NCBI GenBank assembly: GCA_036720245.1
Contig: DAIMNI010000017.1
Coordinates: 1 to 33,470, forward strand
Direction: 5' to 3'
Source: JAAZMA01 sp036720245
Lineage (GTDB): Bacteria; Bacillota; Clostridia; Tissierellales; Tepidimicrobiaceae
Length of the DNA stretch: 33,470 nt
Shown: piece by piece, positions 26,126 to 33,470 of the stretch
Layout of the letters: each line of letters starts with the position of its first letter
How positions within the stretch are numbered: position 1 is the first letter of the stretch
Translations under genes and position numbers: made by a program
Notes under the pieces: generated by a model
Told to the model about the DNA's origin: nothing
What the model saw: the letters and a program-made list of their open reading frames with translations, nothing else
Databases searched by the model: none

Positions 26126-26957
26126 AAAACGCTATTATTATTCCCCCTTCTCCTGCATAAGAAGTGCTTAGACCAGCTGTTTCTACTATTATAACTTCCT
26201 TAAAATTATATTTTTCTTCAATGGCTTTTTTTAATTCTTCAGCTCTATCTAAGGCATTAACATGAGATATGCCTAGTGTTTTATCTTCAAATTGACTGCC
26301 CTCTTCACCAATTATTTCTACTAATCTATTGAAAGCTCTTTTGCTGCCTCTTACCTTTTCTACCAATTTTATAGAACCACTATCATCTCCCCCCATAATG
26401 GGTTTTATGGATAGCATAGAGGCAATATGACCCATGGTTTTGGAAATTCTACCATTTTTCATTAGATTGTCCAAGGATTCTAAAATAAAAAAAGTTTTCA
26501 TTTCATCTATATATTCTTCTACTTTATTGGCTATTTCCTTTGGTTTTAAATTATTTTGTATGGATTCTGATATTTTCAAACTAATTAAAGTTTCCCCAAT
26601 GGATGCAGATAAAGAGTCGAATACATGAATAAATTTATTTCCAGTTTCCAGTGCAATATTTTTTGCAAGTACTGCATTGCTATAGGTACTGCTCAATGCT
26701 GAAGATAATGTAACCACAAAAACATTATCTCCCTTTTCATATTCCTTTAGAAAATCTCCTGGAGAAGGGCTAGAGGTTTTTATTGGTTCATAGCTATTTT
26801 CCATAGCCTCTAACAATTCAATTACATCTAAATTTTCATCATCTACGAAAGTTTTACCTCCAACATCAATTTTTAATGGAACCAATCCTATATCCATCTT
26901 CTCTTTTAATTCATCATTTAAATCGCAACTGCTATCAGCTACTATTTTATAGTTCAA
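26124..26957 (-). CDS. DegV family fatty-acid-binding protein
   Basis: DegV-family proteins bind long-chain fatty acids; some (FakB) present them to the kinase FakA for phospholipid synthesis. No FakA gene is visible here. The 277-residue product begins with the family signature YKIVADSSCDL, and has TSSPSPGDFLKEYE and the loop VTLSSALSSTYSNA that contacts the lipid carboxylate in relatives. I place the start at the TTG at 26957, which has AAAGGGGTG six nt upstream and gives the usual N-terminus. The open frame extends to a GTG at 26975, but that would bury the ribosome binding site. It is directly downstream of glmM, so the two are cotranscribed. Confidence 0.9.
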   Translation of the reverse strand: MNYKIVADSSCDLNDELKEKMDIGLVPLKIDVGGKTFVDDENLDVIELLEAMENSYEPIKTSSPSPGDFLKEYEKGDNVFVVTLSSALSSTYSNAVLAKNIALETGNKFIHVFDSLSASIGETLISLKISESIQNNLKPKEIANKVEEYIDEMKTFFILESLDNLMKNGRISKTMGHIASMLSIKPIMGGDDSGSIKLVEKVRGSKRAFNRLVEIIGEEGSQFEDKTLGISHVNALDRAEELKKAIEEKYNFKEVIIVETAGLSTSYAGEGGIIIAF

Positions 26958-26975
26958 ATGATTCACCCCTTTCAC

Positions 26976-28322
26976 TTAATTTCCTAATTTTTTCTCTACA
27001 AATTCTGCTAATTCTTTTGCCTTGTTTTCTATTATATTTTTATCTTTTCCTTCTATCATAACCCTAACTAAAGGTTCTGTCCCTGATGGTCTTATAACAA
27101 CTCTTCCCTCTCCATGGAAATATTCTTCAATTTTTTCCACTTCTTTTTTTATCTCATTATCTTCTAAATAAGAATGTTTTAATTCTTCCTTTACCTTAGC
27201 ATTTATCAATACCTGAGGGAGACTACTTATTAAATTATTTAATTCAGACATCTTTTTCCCTGTTTTTTTCATTATCTGCATTAATTGTAGCCCTGTTAAT
27301 AAACCATCTCCTGTAGTATTATAGTCTAAAAAGATTATATGACCTGATTGTTCTCCACCTAGATTATATCCACTATTTAGCATTTCTTCTATTACATATC
27401 TATCTCCTACTTGAGTTTTTACTATATTCATTCCATTTTCCTTTAGATATAAATCTAGGCCCATATTAGTCATTATAGTGCCTACTATGGTGCTATTTTT
27501 TAATTTATTTTGCTTGTAAAGTTCTGTACCACATACAGCTAATATATGGTCTCCATCCATTATATTTCCCATTTCATCTACTGCTATTATCCTATCTGCA
27601 TCTCCATCAAAGGATAGTCCTATATCTGCCTTAGTTTCTAATACTAATGTTTTAATTATATCTGGATTAGTAGAGCCACATTTAAGATTAATATTCACCC
27701 CATTTGGTTTATCATTTACTACTATAATATCTGCACCCATTTCTTTTAGTAATTCTGGTGCTATTTTAGATAATGCACCATTGCCACAGTCAACTGCTAC
27801 TTTAACCCCAGATAAATCTATGTCAATTGTAGTTTTTAAATATTCCATATAGTCCCTAAAGGCTTCTTTTCCCCATATAATTTTGCCTATATCTCCTTTA
27901 ATAGGTCTAGAGGAGATTTCTTCGTTTTCTAAAATTATCTTTTCCATTTCTTCTTCTATTTTATCATTTAATTTAAAACCATTGCTATTAAAAAATTTTA
28001 TACCATTGTACTCTATTGGATTATGAGATGCAGATATTACTACCCCTGCCAAGGCTTCATATTTTCTAGTTAAATAAGCTACAGCCGGTGTGGGAACTAC
28101 TCCTAATTCTACTACATCTACTCCCATAGATAAAATCCCTGCTGTTAATGCTGCCTCTAACATATCTCCAGATTTACGTGTATCTTTGCCAACAACTATT
28201 TTCCCATTCTTTTCTTTTCCTAGGACAAATGCCCCAACCTTTCCAACTTTAAATGCCAATTCTGGTGTTAAATCTTTATTTGCAATTCCTCTAATTCCAT
28301 CAGTTCCAAATAATTTTCCCAT
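26976..28322 (-). CDS. glmM: Phosphoglucosamine mutase GlmM
   Basis: Converts glucosamine-6-phosphate to glucosamine-1-phosphate for cell-wall UDP-GlcNAc synthesis. The 448-residue chain has the start signature LFGTDGIRG, the phosphoserine loop ISASHNP (Ser99), the metal site DGDADR (239-244), the sugar-binding GGEQSGH and the phosphate-binding RPSGTEP near the C-terminus. In many Firmicutes it follows cdaA and cdaR (c-di-AMP synthesis); here those genes are absent and degV follows instead. The ribosome binding site is AGGAGGAG. A promoter in the upstream repeat region (28372-28401) probably drives it. Confidence 0.97.
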   Translation of the reverse strand: MGKLFGTDGIRGIANKDLTPELAFKVGKVGAFVLGKEKNGKIVVGKDTRKSGDMLEAALTAGILSMGVDVVELGVVPTPAVAYLTRKYEALAGVVISASHNPIEYNGIKFFNSNGFKLNDKIEEEMEKIILENEEISSRPIKGDIGKIIWGKEAFRDYMEYLKTTIDIDLSGVKVAVDCGNGALSKIAPELLKEMGADIIVVNDKPNGVNINLKCGSTNPDIIKTLVLETKADIGLSFDGDADRIIAVDEMGNIMDGDHILAVCGTELYKQNKLKNSTIVGTIMTNMGLDLYLKENGMNIVKTQVGDRYVIEEMLNSGYNLGGEQSGHIIFLDYNTTGDGLLTGLQLMQIMKKTGKKMSELNNLISSLPQVLINAKVKEELKHSYLEDNEIKKEVEKIEEYFHGEGRVVIRPSGTEPLVRVMIEGKDKNIIENKAKELAEFVEKKLGN

Positions 28323-28371
28323 TTTAAAAACTCCTCCTAGATTAAATATAATAATTTAATAATAGCACAAG

Positions 28372-28401
28372 ATTATACAATGTACAATTGACAATTGACA
28401 A
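28372..28401 (-). promoter_or_regulatory. glmM promoter with the -35 inside a tandem repeat
   Basis: On the minus strand TTGTCA (28396-28401; five of six consensus bases) and TATAAT (28372-28377) are 18 bp apart. TTGTCAA recurs every seven bases, so neighbouring copies would give spacers of 11 and 25 bp; only the middle one fits. Confidence 0.7.
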
Positions 28402-28407
28402 TTGACA
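28383..28407. repeat. Short tandem repeat, three units of about 7 bp (CAATTGA/TTGTCAA)
   Basis: Three and a half copies of ACAATTG in tandem upstream of glmM, next to copy 3 of the dispersed repeat. Confidence 0.8.
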
Positions 28408-28411
28408 GTAT

Positions 28412-28439
28412 TGTCATCCTGGGCATAGCGAAGGATCTC
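28412..28439 (-). repeat. Dispersed GAGATCCTTCGC...GGATGACA repeat, copy 3
   Basis: In reverse orientation, GAGATCCTTCGC and CAGGATGACA flank a short diverged centre. It matches the ends of copy 1 at 4911-4939 almost exactly and lies between cca and glmM. Confidence 0.7.
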
Positions 28440-28448
28440 TCTTTTAAT

Positions 28449-29783
28449 TTACAATTTAAAATTGGCCAATAGGTCTATTAGCTTGCTCTTTTCATTTAAT
28501 TCTGGCTCCTCTAGCACCTTATCTAATAAATAATCCATTAATTGGCCTATAATTTTCCCTTCTTTATATCCCATTTCTATTAAATCTCTTCCATTAATAG
28601 CTAAGTCTTTGACGCTTATGGCTTCTTTGTTATTTAGAATTTCTTTAATTCTTTTTTCCCTTTCTATTATATGGTCTATGGTGGCATTTTTGTTGGAGCA
28701 TTTTATATCTGCTTTTTGTAAGGCTAATAAATTAAATATTTCTTCTTTGCCAATTTTATTAACTAATCTTTTTAGGCCTTTTTCGCCAAATTCGTTGTGA
28801 TGATTCATATGCTCTAATACTAGGATTTCAGTTTTTTCTATTAATTCATTGGAAGTTTTAAGCCTTTTTAATACATTTTTACTTATTTCTCCACTAATTT
28901 TATTATGATTATAATAGTGAGAAATGTAATCTTCATCTAAAACTTGAGTATGTAATTTCCCAATATCGTGAAAGAGTGCTGCTAATCTTAGATTTAATAT
29001 AGCTGGAACCCTATCTAATACGCAGAGAGTATGTTCATATAAATCCCTTTCATGATGAGGGGTTTTTTGGTCAAAATCTATGGTTTCTACTAATTCAGGT
29101 AAAATAATTTCTAATGCTCCTATTTTTTCTAGACTTCTTATGCCATTAGAGGGAGTGTCTGAAAGAAGAATTTTAAAAAATTCTTCTCTTATTCTCTCTT
29201 GACTTATACTTAAAATATATTTAGCATATCTTTTTCCAGATTCAAAAGTACTTTCTTCTATAGAAAATCCTAATTCGGTGGAAAATCTAATAGCTCTTAA
29301 AATTCTTAAATAATCTTCTTTAAATCTTTCCTCTGGATTTCCTACAGTTTTTATTATTTTCTTTTCTAAATCTATTTTTCCCCCAAAAGGATCTATTAAA
29401 CTTGTTTTTTTACTATAGGCCATGGCATTTATGGTAAAATCCCTTCTACTTAAATCTTCCATTATATTATTGGAATAAATTACCCACTCTGGCCTTCTCC
29501 CATCTATATAATCCCCATCTTTTCTAAAGGTGGTTATTTCTACATTTCCTTCTTTTTGAGGTATTACTATGGTGCCAAATTTTTTACCTACAGATATGGG
29601 TTTAAAATTATAAAAAACCTTTTCTATTTCTTCTGGCAATGCATTGGTTCCTATATCATAGTCTGTAGGTTCTTTATTTAATAATATATCTCTAATAGCA
29701 CCTCCTACTATATAGGCCTCAAAATTATTTTTTTCTAAGGTATTTATAATTAATTGTACATAATCAGGTATATTTATTTTCAT
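28449..29783 (-). CDS. cca: CCA-adding enzyme / tRNA nucleotidyltransferase
   Basis: Adds or repairs the 3' CCA of tRNAs. The 444-residue chain is a class II nucleotidyltransferase with GGAIRD (27-32), the metal-binding DYDIGT, the template-region RRDFTINAMA (113-122) and the RNA-binding helical domain. It also has a C-terminal HD phosphohydrolase domain (HDIGK, 272-276), as in the longer bacterial forms that can trim 2',3'-cyclic phosphates. I chose the ATG at 29783, preceded by GGAGG at five nt; the frame also continues to a TTG at 29795, which has no such site. The one tRNA in this window already encodes CCA, so the enzyme may act mainly in repair or on other tRNAs. Confidence 0.93.
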   Translation of the reverse strand: MKINIPDYVQLIINTLEKNNFEAYIVGGAIRDILLNKEPTDYDIGTNALPEEIEKVFYNFKPISVGKKFGTIVIPQKEGNVEITTFRKDGDYIDGRRPEWVIYSNNIMEDLSRRDFTINAMAYSKKTSLIDPFGGKIDLEKKIIKTVGNPEERFKEDYLRILRAIRFSTELGFSIEESTFESGKRYAKYILSISQERIREEFFKILLSDTPSNGIRSLEKIGALEIILPELVETIDFDQKTPHHERDLYEHTLCVLDRVPAILNLRLAALFHDIGKLHTQVLDEDYISHYYNHNKISGEISKNVLKRLKTSNELIEKTEILVLEHMNHHNEFGEKGLKRLVNKIGKEEIFNLLALQKADIKCSNKNATIDHIIEREKRIKEILNNKEAISVKDLAINGRDLIEMGYKEGKIIGQLMDYLLDKVLEEPELNEKSKLIDLLANFKL

Positions 29784-29811
29784 AATATCCTCCAAAATTT
29801 TCTTTTCTTTT

Positions 29812-29841
29812 GATTATAACTGATTATAACGATTATAACAT
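29812..29841. repeat. Three tandem copies of GATTATAAC upstream of cca
   Basis: Three near-identical units of 9-10 bp. On the minus strand each contributes a GTTATAATC, that is three consecutive TATAAT -10 hexamers. Any of them could serve as the cca promoter; I see no good -35. Confidence 0.75.
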
Positions 29842-29864
29842 AATATCCACGATATAAGGTTTTA

Positions 29865-29897
29865 AAATTAAAAAAACTTAGGAAAATTTCCTAAGTT
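29865..29897 (-). terminator. Terminator after the 130-residue unknown gene
   Basis: The stem AACTTAGGAAA / TTTCCTAAGTT (29875-29885 with 29887-29897; the innermost pairs open to form the loop) is followed on the minus strand by TTTTAATTTT. It separates the unknown gene from cca. Confidence 0.8.
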
Positions 29898-29931
29898 ACT
29901 ATAGAGATATTTAATCTATCATATGGCATTT

Positions 29932-30324
29932 TTATAAAATATTAATATTCTTTGTATTACTAATTTCTTTTTCCTTTAAATATTTAGCCTCTAATAGGAT
30001 TTGATGCATTTCATCTAAAGATAATTCCTTAAAATAATCATAAGCTATATAATATTTTTCACCATCGTATTGAATCTGTAAAAAATCATTTAAAAATAAT
30101 TCTAGACCAGCCCAATCTTCTTCGTCTAAAATAGAATGCCAATTACTAGAACCTTTAATATTGTATAATATCCTAAGATATTTTTGCCTAATATCTTCCT
30201 TGCTTTTTCCAGAAAATCTAATTTCATCGTAAATATCTATTATTATATCTAGACCCTTTGTAGATTCCCAATCCTGTATGAAATTTAACATTTTCTCTTT
30301 ACAGTTTTTAACTTTTTCCCCCAT
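29932..30324 (-). CDS. Hypothetical protein, 130 residues
   Basis: An acidic, helical protein that I do not recognise. It lacks a signal peptide and membrane segments, so it is likely cytosolic. Visible features are WESTKGLDIIIDIYDEIRFSGKSKEDI, a Trp-rich middle (SSNWHSILDEEDWAGLE) and a C-terminal Lys/Asn tail. The ATG at 30324 has GAGGTG well placed; an in-frame GTG at 30333 is less likely. It has its own terminator and an AT-rich upstream region with two TATAAT-like boxes, so it appears monocistronic. Confidence 0.75.
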   Translation of the reverse strand: MGEKVKNCKEKMLNFIQDWESTKGLDIIIDIYDEIRFSGKSKEDIRQKYLRILYNIKGSSNWHSILDEEDWAGLELFLNDFLQIQYDGEKYYIAYDYFKELSLDEMHQILLEAKYLKEKEISNTKNINIL

Positions 30325-30479
30325 ATTTAACACCTCTACCTAGCTTCTATAATCTCACTATTATATTACCCCTTATAGAACTTTTCTAACATGTTTTTGA
30401 TATTTAAGTAGGAATAAAGTCCTAATATTCATTATATCATATATTATATTCTATTTGTACAAGAAATTAAATATTCAAT

Positions 30480-30514
30480 TTAATTTTAAAAAGACCTGCT
30501 TAGCAGGTCTTTTT
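30480..30514 (-). terminator. Terminator of the B12/dehydrogenase operon
   Basis: A perfect 12-bp stem (AAAAAGACCTGC / GCAGGTCTTTTT, 30488-30499 with 30503-30514) with a 3-nt loop and T5 on the minus strand. Its base touches the stop codon of the B12-binding gene. Confidence 0.9.
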
Positions 30515-32159
30515 AAATTACTTTTCTAATTAGTGCTTCCTTTAAAATATTATCTATTCTCTCTCTTTCACCTATAATTCTTTTCTCCTTATTATCATAA
30601 GCATACATGGCACCAGATATTACTCTGGTATTAAGGCTTCCCTTAGCAGCCTTATTTCCCTTTAGATGAGGTGCATCTAATATGCCTATTTCTACAGCCT
30701 TAGTTAAAGTTTCTGGATCTACTAATGGGTCTATAGCTTTTGATCCTATGAACTTTATGGAAGCTATTATAATCATAGCTTCTTCTATTAATTCCTCTTT
30801 TCTCCTTTGAACATTTGCATCCTTAGTCATATCAATTGCCCCTAAGAATTCATTTCTGAGCACTCCTCTAACAATCATAGCTGATTCTATTATATCATCT
30901 GCTGTGGCTGCATGATGAGCCTCACAAAAGCCTACTACATGATATATATGTGGCTTAATAGTCATGGCTAAATAACTAGATGCTGCTAATTGTCCTTTAG
31001 CTTGATTTAAATCTGATGGAAAAGATGCTAAGCCCGCTCTAGCCTGTCTATATACTCTAAAGTTTTCATCCTGTAGGCTTTCTACTAATTCGATTTTAGC
31101 TAAGAATTTGGCTAAATCCATTTCAGGAGATATAGAGGCTGGCACATTAAACATATATTGAGCTATATAATCTCGTACTCCCATGGCTTTAGCATTATAG
31201 GCTACTAAATAGGCATCAGCTACTCCAATAGCATCATGTGCATCCCTTAGACTCCAATGATGGGGATCATTTACTTCCACTGGAATATTTCTCTTTCCAT
31301 GCCATTTCATTACCTCTTGATTTTCCCTTATGGCATCCTTTACTTTTCTAGGCCCTCTTCCATCTAGTTCACTATACCAAAATAATGGTACTGCACACCA
31401 AGCATTGTTTATAGTTTCATTTAGAACTTCAGCAAATGGGATAATGTTTTTTGTACCACTATAAGAACGAAGTAGTGGATAATTTCCTCTTTGGGCTGCA
31501 TTATATAGTCTTTTGAAATCCTCTGGGGACCTCAAAGGTACTCCCCCTGCACTATCTAATCTTTTATCCATCTTCTCTTGGTCGAAAAAAAATTCCTGAG
31601 CATTTTGGTCTGGTGCTATAGAGATAACATCTAAAACTTTAGCTTCTGCTATTTTTTCTATGGCTTCTACAGTTTCCTCTATAGTAGATAAACCTAAATG
31701 ATGTCTTAAAACTGGATATGGATATTTAGAATTTATTCTAGAAATTATATCCCTTGGATATTCTTCTGTCTTAGAATATTCCCCACCTTTTAAATAATGT
31801 ATTACTTCATCTATATCCTCATTACCATAAAAAATTTTGTCAAATATGCCACTTTCTTTGGCCACCAGTCCTGAGGGTTCAGTTCCACCAAATAGCCAAA
31901 TAATATCTTTTGAATTTATACTATTCATTTTGAATTTTAATTCTTTTAAAACTTCTATTAATGGCTTTGGAGTTAGTCTATAGCTTAAAGCTACAATATC
32001 TGGGTTTTTCTTCTTTATATTTAATATTAAATCATCTATAGAAACTCCCATGCCTAGAAATTCTGTATTATAGCCTTCATTCTCTGCAAGGCCTAAAAAA
32101 TTCATAGTCCCTGCTACATGGACACAATTTCCTAAAGTACATGCTAATATTTTTTTCAT
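30513..32159 (-). CDS. Cobalamin-binding enzyme of unknown reaction (B12 domain + catalytic domain)
   Basis: A 548-residue cytosolic protein. Residues 1-125 form a B12-binding Rossmann domain like that of glutamate mutase S. The motif normally written DxHxxG is CVHVAG (12-17), so the cobalt-ligand His14 and Gly17 are kept but Asp is Cys12. SYRL (59-62) and FGGTEP (90-95) occupy the usual SxL and GG positions. The remaining 420 residues look like a catalytic domain, possibly a mutase-type barrel, with conserved-looking EVNDPHHWSLRDAHDAIG, RQARAGLASFPSD and GFCEAHHAATADD. I cannot name the substrate. The start codon overlaps the dehydrogenase stop in TAATG, so the pair is translationally coupled. 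Ribosome binding site AAGGAG. Confidence 0.8.
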   Translation of the reverse strand: MKKILACTLGNCVHVAGTMNFLGLAENEGYNTEFLGMGVSIDDLILNIKKKNPDIVALSYRLTPKPLIEVLKELKFKMNSINSKDIIWLFGGTEPSGLVAKESGIFDKIFYGNEDIDEVIHYLKGGEYSKTEEYPRDIISRINSKYPYPVLRHHLGLSTIEETVEAIEKIAEAKVLDVISIAPDQNAQEFFFDQEKMDKRLDSAGGVPLRSPEDFKRLYNAAQRGNYPLLRSYSGTKNIIPFAEVLNETINNAWCAVPLFWYSELDGRGPRKVKDAIRENQEVMKWHGKRNIPVEVNDPHHWSLRDAHDAIGVADAYLVAYNAKAMGVRDYIAQYMFNVPASISPEMDLAKFLAKIELVESLQDENFRVYRQARAGLASFPSDLNQAKGQLAASSYLAMTIKPHIYHVVGFCEAHHAATADDIIESAMIVRGVLRNEFLGAIDMTKDANVQRRKEELIEEAMIIIASIKFIGSKAIDPLVDPETLTKAVEIGILDAPHLKGNKAAKGSLNTRVISGAMYAYDNKEKRIIGERERIDNILKEALIRKVI

Positions 32160-33277
32160 TAGGCCACCACTCCTTCTTTACCTTCTTCTGATATACTACC
32201 TTTTTTTGCAAGTTCATGTATTTGTTTTACCTTTAATCCATCTAAACCTAATCTTTCAATATTTCTACCTTCCTTATAAAAATCTCTTCCAGTCATCAAT
32301 TCTGCTATTCTAATAATAGAGTCTATAGCTGGAGTTTCTATATTAAATTGCTTTGCTAATGAAGACATAGGCACTAAACTATAGGGAACATCTTCATATA
32401 TATATCTAATATTTAAACCCTTAGGTGCTTGAAGTCCATGATAAGCAGGATTATTTTGTACAGCTTCATATAGATTATCCCCTTTGGCACCATAGGTTTC
32501 TCCTAGCCATTCCTTAGCAGATAGAGTATTTATATTTAAAAGCCTACCTAGAGCCATTCTTTCTGCATCCATTCTTTCTATAAAACCTCCAATAGATGGG
32601 GTTATGCCTTCTGTATAGTATTCAAAAGCTGCCCCTCTTTCTATATGTCCACTATTTAATAATGTTGGTGCTGGGTGAAATATGGCACCATAATTATTTA
32701 TACTGGTTTCTATTACATCTCTAGCTGGTTTAAATTGAGGATATGCTGGTTTAAGTAAATTTATTACATCTAAGGTTTTATTAGCGGGAATTGCTGCTAA
32801 GGATACTTCTTTTTTGGATTTAAATATATGGGCATCAGTTCTAGAAGTGGCTCTACAGGCATATATAAAGGTTTGGGCTTCTGCTACTACTATGTCCTTT
32901 TCAGGATAGTCCTTTTTAATTGCTGCATAGACCTCTAAAGCCCCACCAGTTCTACCTGGATTTAAAACTATTATTTGTCCATCTTCTAAATGTGGTGCCA
33001 TTTCTTTAGCTAAATTAAAATGCCCCATAGCTGGTACTGTAATCATAATAATATCTGTTCCTTTAATGGCCTCTTTTATATTATTTGTGGCTAATTTTAG
33101 TTTTCCACTGCCTTCAATCTCTCCTGTTAATCCTATTTTGGGTTTTTTTATCAATGGCTCTATATTTTCTAAAGTCCTATTATATAGATTGACATCATAC
33201 CCTATTAGACTTAAATATCCTGCCATTGCTATGCCCCCATTACCTGCCCCGATAATTGAATAAGAAATTCTTTTCAT
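32159..33277 (-). CDS. Octopine/nopaline dehydrogenase family protein
   Basis: A 372-residue NAD(P)-dependent dehydrogenase of the opine family, whose members reductively join the amino group of an amino acid to a 2-oxo acid, or the reverse. The N-terminal Rossmann motif is GAGNGG (10-15). The C-terminal octopine-dehydrogenase domain contains NNYGAIFHPAPTLLNSGHIE, with the His that is catalytic in relatives. I chose the ATG at 33277, which has AGAGGGAG upstream; an ATG at 33298 in the same frame would place the ribosome binding site inside the gene. It is the first gene after the c-di-AMP riboswitch and terminator and is coupled to the B12 gene. Confidence 0.85.
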   Translation of the reverse strand: MKRISYSIIGAGNGGIAMAGYLSLIGYDVNLYNRTLENIEPLIKKPKIGLTGEIEGSGKLKLATNNIKEAIKGTDIIMITVPAMGHFNLAKEMAPHLEDGQIIVLNPGRTGGALEVYAAIKKDYPEKDIVVAEAQTFIYACRATSRTDAHIFKSKKEVSLAAIPANKTLDVINLLKPAYPQFKPARDVIETSINNYGAIFHPAPTLLNSGHIERGAAFEYYTEGITPSIGGFIERMDAERMALGRLLNINTLSAKEWLGETYGAKGDNLYEAVQNNPAYHGLQAPKGLNIRYIYEDVPYSLVPMSSLAKQFNIETPAIDSIIRIAELMTGRDFYKEGRNIERLGLDGLKVKQIHELAKKGSISEEGKEGVVA

Positions 33278-33316
33278 GCTAAATCTCCCTCTTTCCATTT
33301 TTTTACTTTTAATTTT

Positions 33317-33348
33317 TCGTAAAATAAAAGACTATGGGGTCCATAGTC
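33317..33348 (-). terminator. Riboswitch expression-platform terminator
   Basis: A perfect 8-bp stem (GACTATGG / CCATAGTC, 33330-33337 with 33341-33348) with a 3-nt loop, followed on the minus strand by TTTTATTTTA. It lies between the riboswitch and the dehydrogenase start, as expected for a transcriptional riboswitch. Confidence 0.88.
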
Positions 33349-33361
33349 GATAAATCAGAAT

Positions 33362-33470
33362 ACATTATCAATCCCCCCTCTACGCTTACGAGGTTAGCTG
33401 CCGGGTTCGGACTAAGGGTTTTTGCCCGTCCATAATGGATTCACCCCAAAACATTGGTTCCCCCGCTTCT
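33362..33470 (-). promoter_or_regulatory. ydaO/yuaA-type cyclic di-AMP riboswitch (5' end beyond the window)
   Basis: On the minus strand I see GCGGGGGAACC, TTTTGGGGTGAATCC, GGGC...CCC, then CCGAACCCGGCAGCTAAC followed by CTCGTAAGCG. These are the conserved core blocks of the ydaO motif in the right order. The 5' strand of the closing stem is cut off by the window edge. In known cases, c-di-AMP binding favours termination, turning genes off. The terminator 14 nt downstream fits that mechanism. Known targets are mainly potassium transport, osmolyte and cell-wall genes. Confidence 0.9.

Noticed and set aside
26976..28322. That glmM is part of a cdaA-cdaR-glmM (c-di-AMP synthesis) operon linked to the riboswitch.
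   Set aside because: The upstream gene is cca and the downstream gene is degV; no cyclase or CdaR-like gene is present in the window.
29812..29841. A short CRISPR array.
   Set aside because: Units are 9-10 bp and directly abutting, with no spacers; no cas genes nearby. No CRISPR array was seen anywhere in the window.
30513..32159. Ornithine 4,5-aminomutase or D-lysine 5,6-aminomutase subunit.
   Set aside because: The B12 domain is at the N-terminus, there is no PLP-lysine motif that I can see, and no partner subunit gene is adjacent.

Overview
The window is an AT-rich (about one third G+C by eye), densely coded stretch of a low-GC Gram-positive anaerobe. The gene order tig-clpP-clpX-lon-ysxC, purine-rich ribosome binding sites, a rubredoxin, and B12 and opine-type amino-acid enzymes suggest a clostridial lineage, most likely Tissierellales-like. 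The species cannot be named from the sequence. Most genes are on the minus strand. The plus strand carries only a rubredoxin, a restriction-modification operon with a small membrane protein, and one small ORF.

Layout. 4-4195 (minus): a probable typA - cardiolipin synthase - lipoprotein unit. 4316-4717: a lone RsbW-type ATPase fold with its own terminator. 4991-5149 (plus): rubredoxin, sharing a bidirectional terminator with ysxC. 5174-11348 (minus): the proteostasis operon tig, clpP, clpX, lon, ysxC. 11492-11575: tRNA-Leu(UAG). 11690-13599 (plus): small membrane protein, a HpaI-like type II endonuclease and a beta-class adenine methyltransferase, ending in a perfect 20-bp palindrome that contains both convergent stop codons. 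13637-17678 (minus): a MacB/FtsX-type ABC exporter. 17769-25481 (minus): a complete oligopeptide (Opp) ABC importer with a strong promoter. 25950-26111 (plus): a small ORF. 26124-29783 (minus): degV, glmM and the CCA-adding enzyme. 29932-30324: an unknown gene. 30513-33277 (minus): an octopine/nopaline-dehydrogenase-family gene and a B12-binding enzyme in one operon, preceded by a ydaO-type (cyclic di-AMP) riboswitch and a terminator running to the window edge.

Two parts look new. First, the Opp importer is structurally decorated. Its OppC has a seven-repeat RCC1-like beta-propeller inserted into the first extracytoplasmic loop, exactly before the conserved GTDDLGRD segment. Its OppF has about 185 residues of charged, coiled-coil-prone sequence between Walker A and the Q-loop. 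Second, a c-di-AMP riboswitch apparently controls a translationally coupled pair, an opine-type dehydrogenase and a single-chain B12 enzyme whose cobalamin motif has Cys in place of the usual Asp. This suggests an undescribed pathway, possibly for an osmolyte or an amino acid, under osmotic second-messenger control.

Other notable points: the palindrome GTTAAC, the expected target if the endonuclease is HpaI-like, was found only once in the window; three copies of a degenerate GAGATCCTTCGC...GGATGACA intergenic repeat; and a glmM promoter whose -35 lies inside a tandem TTGTCAA repeat.
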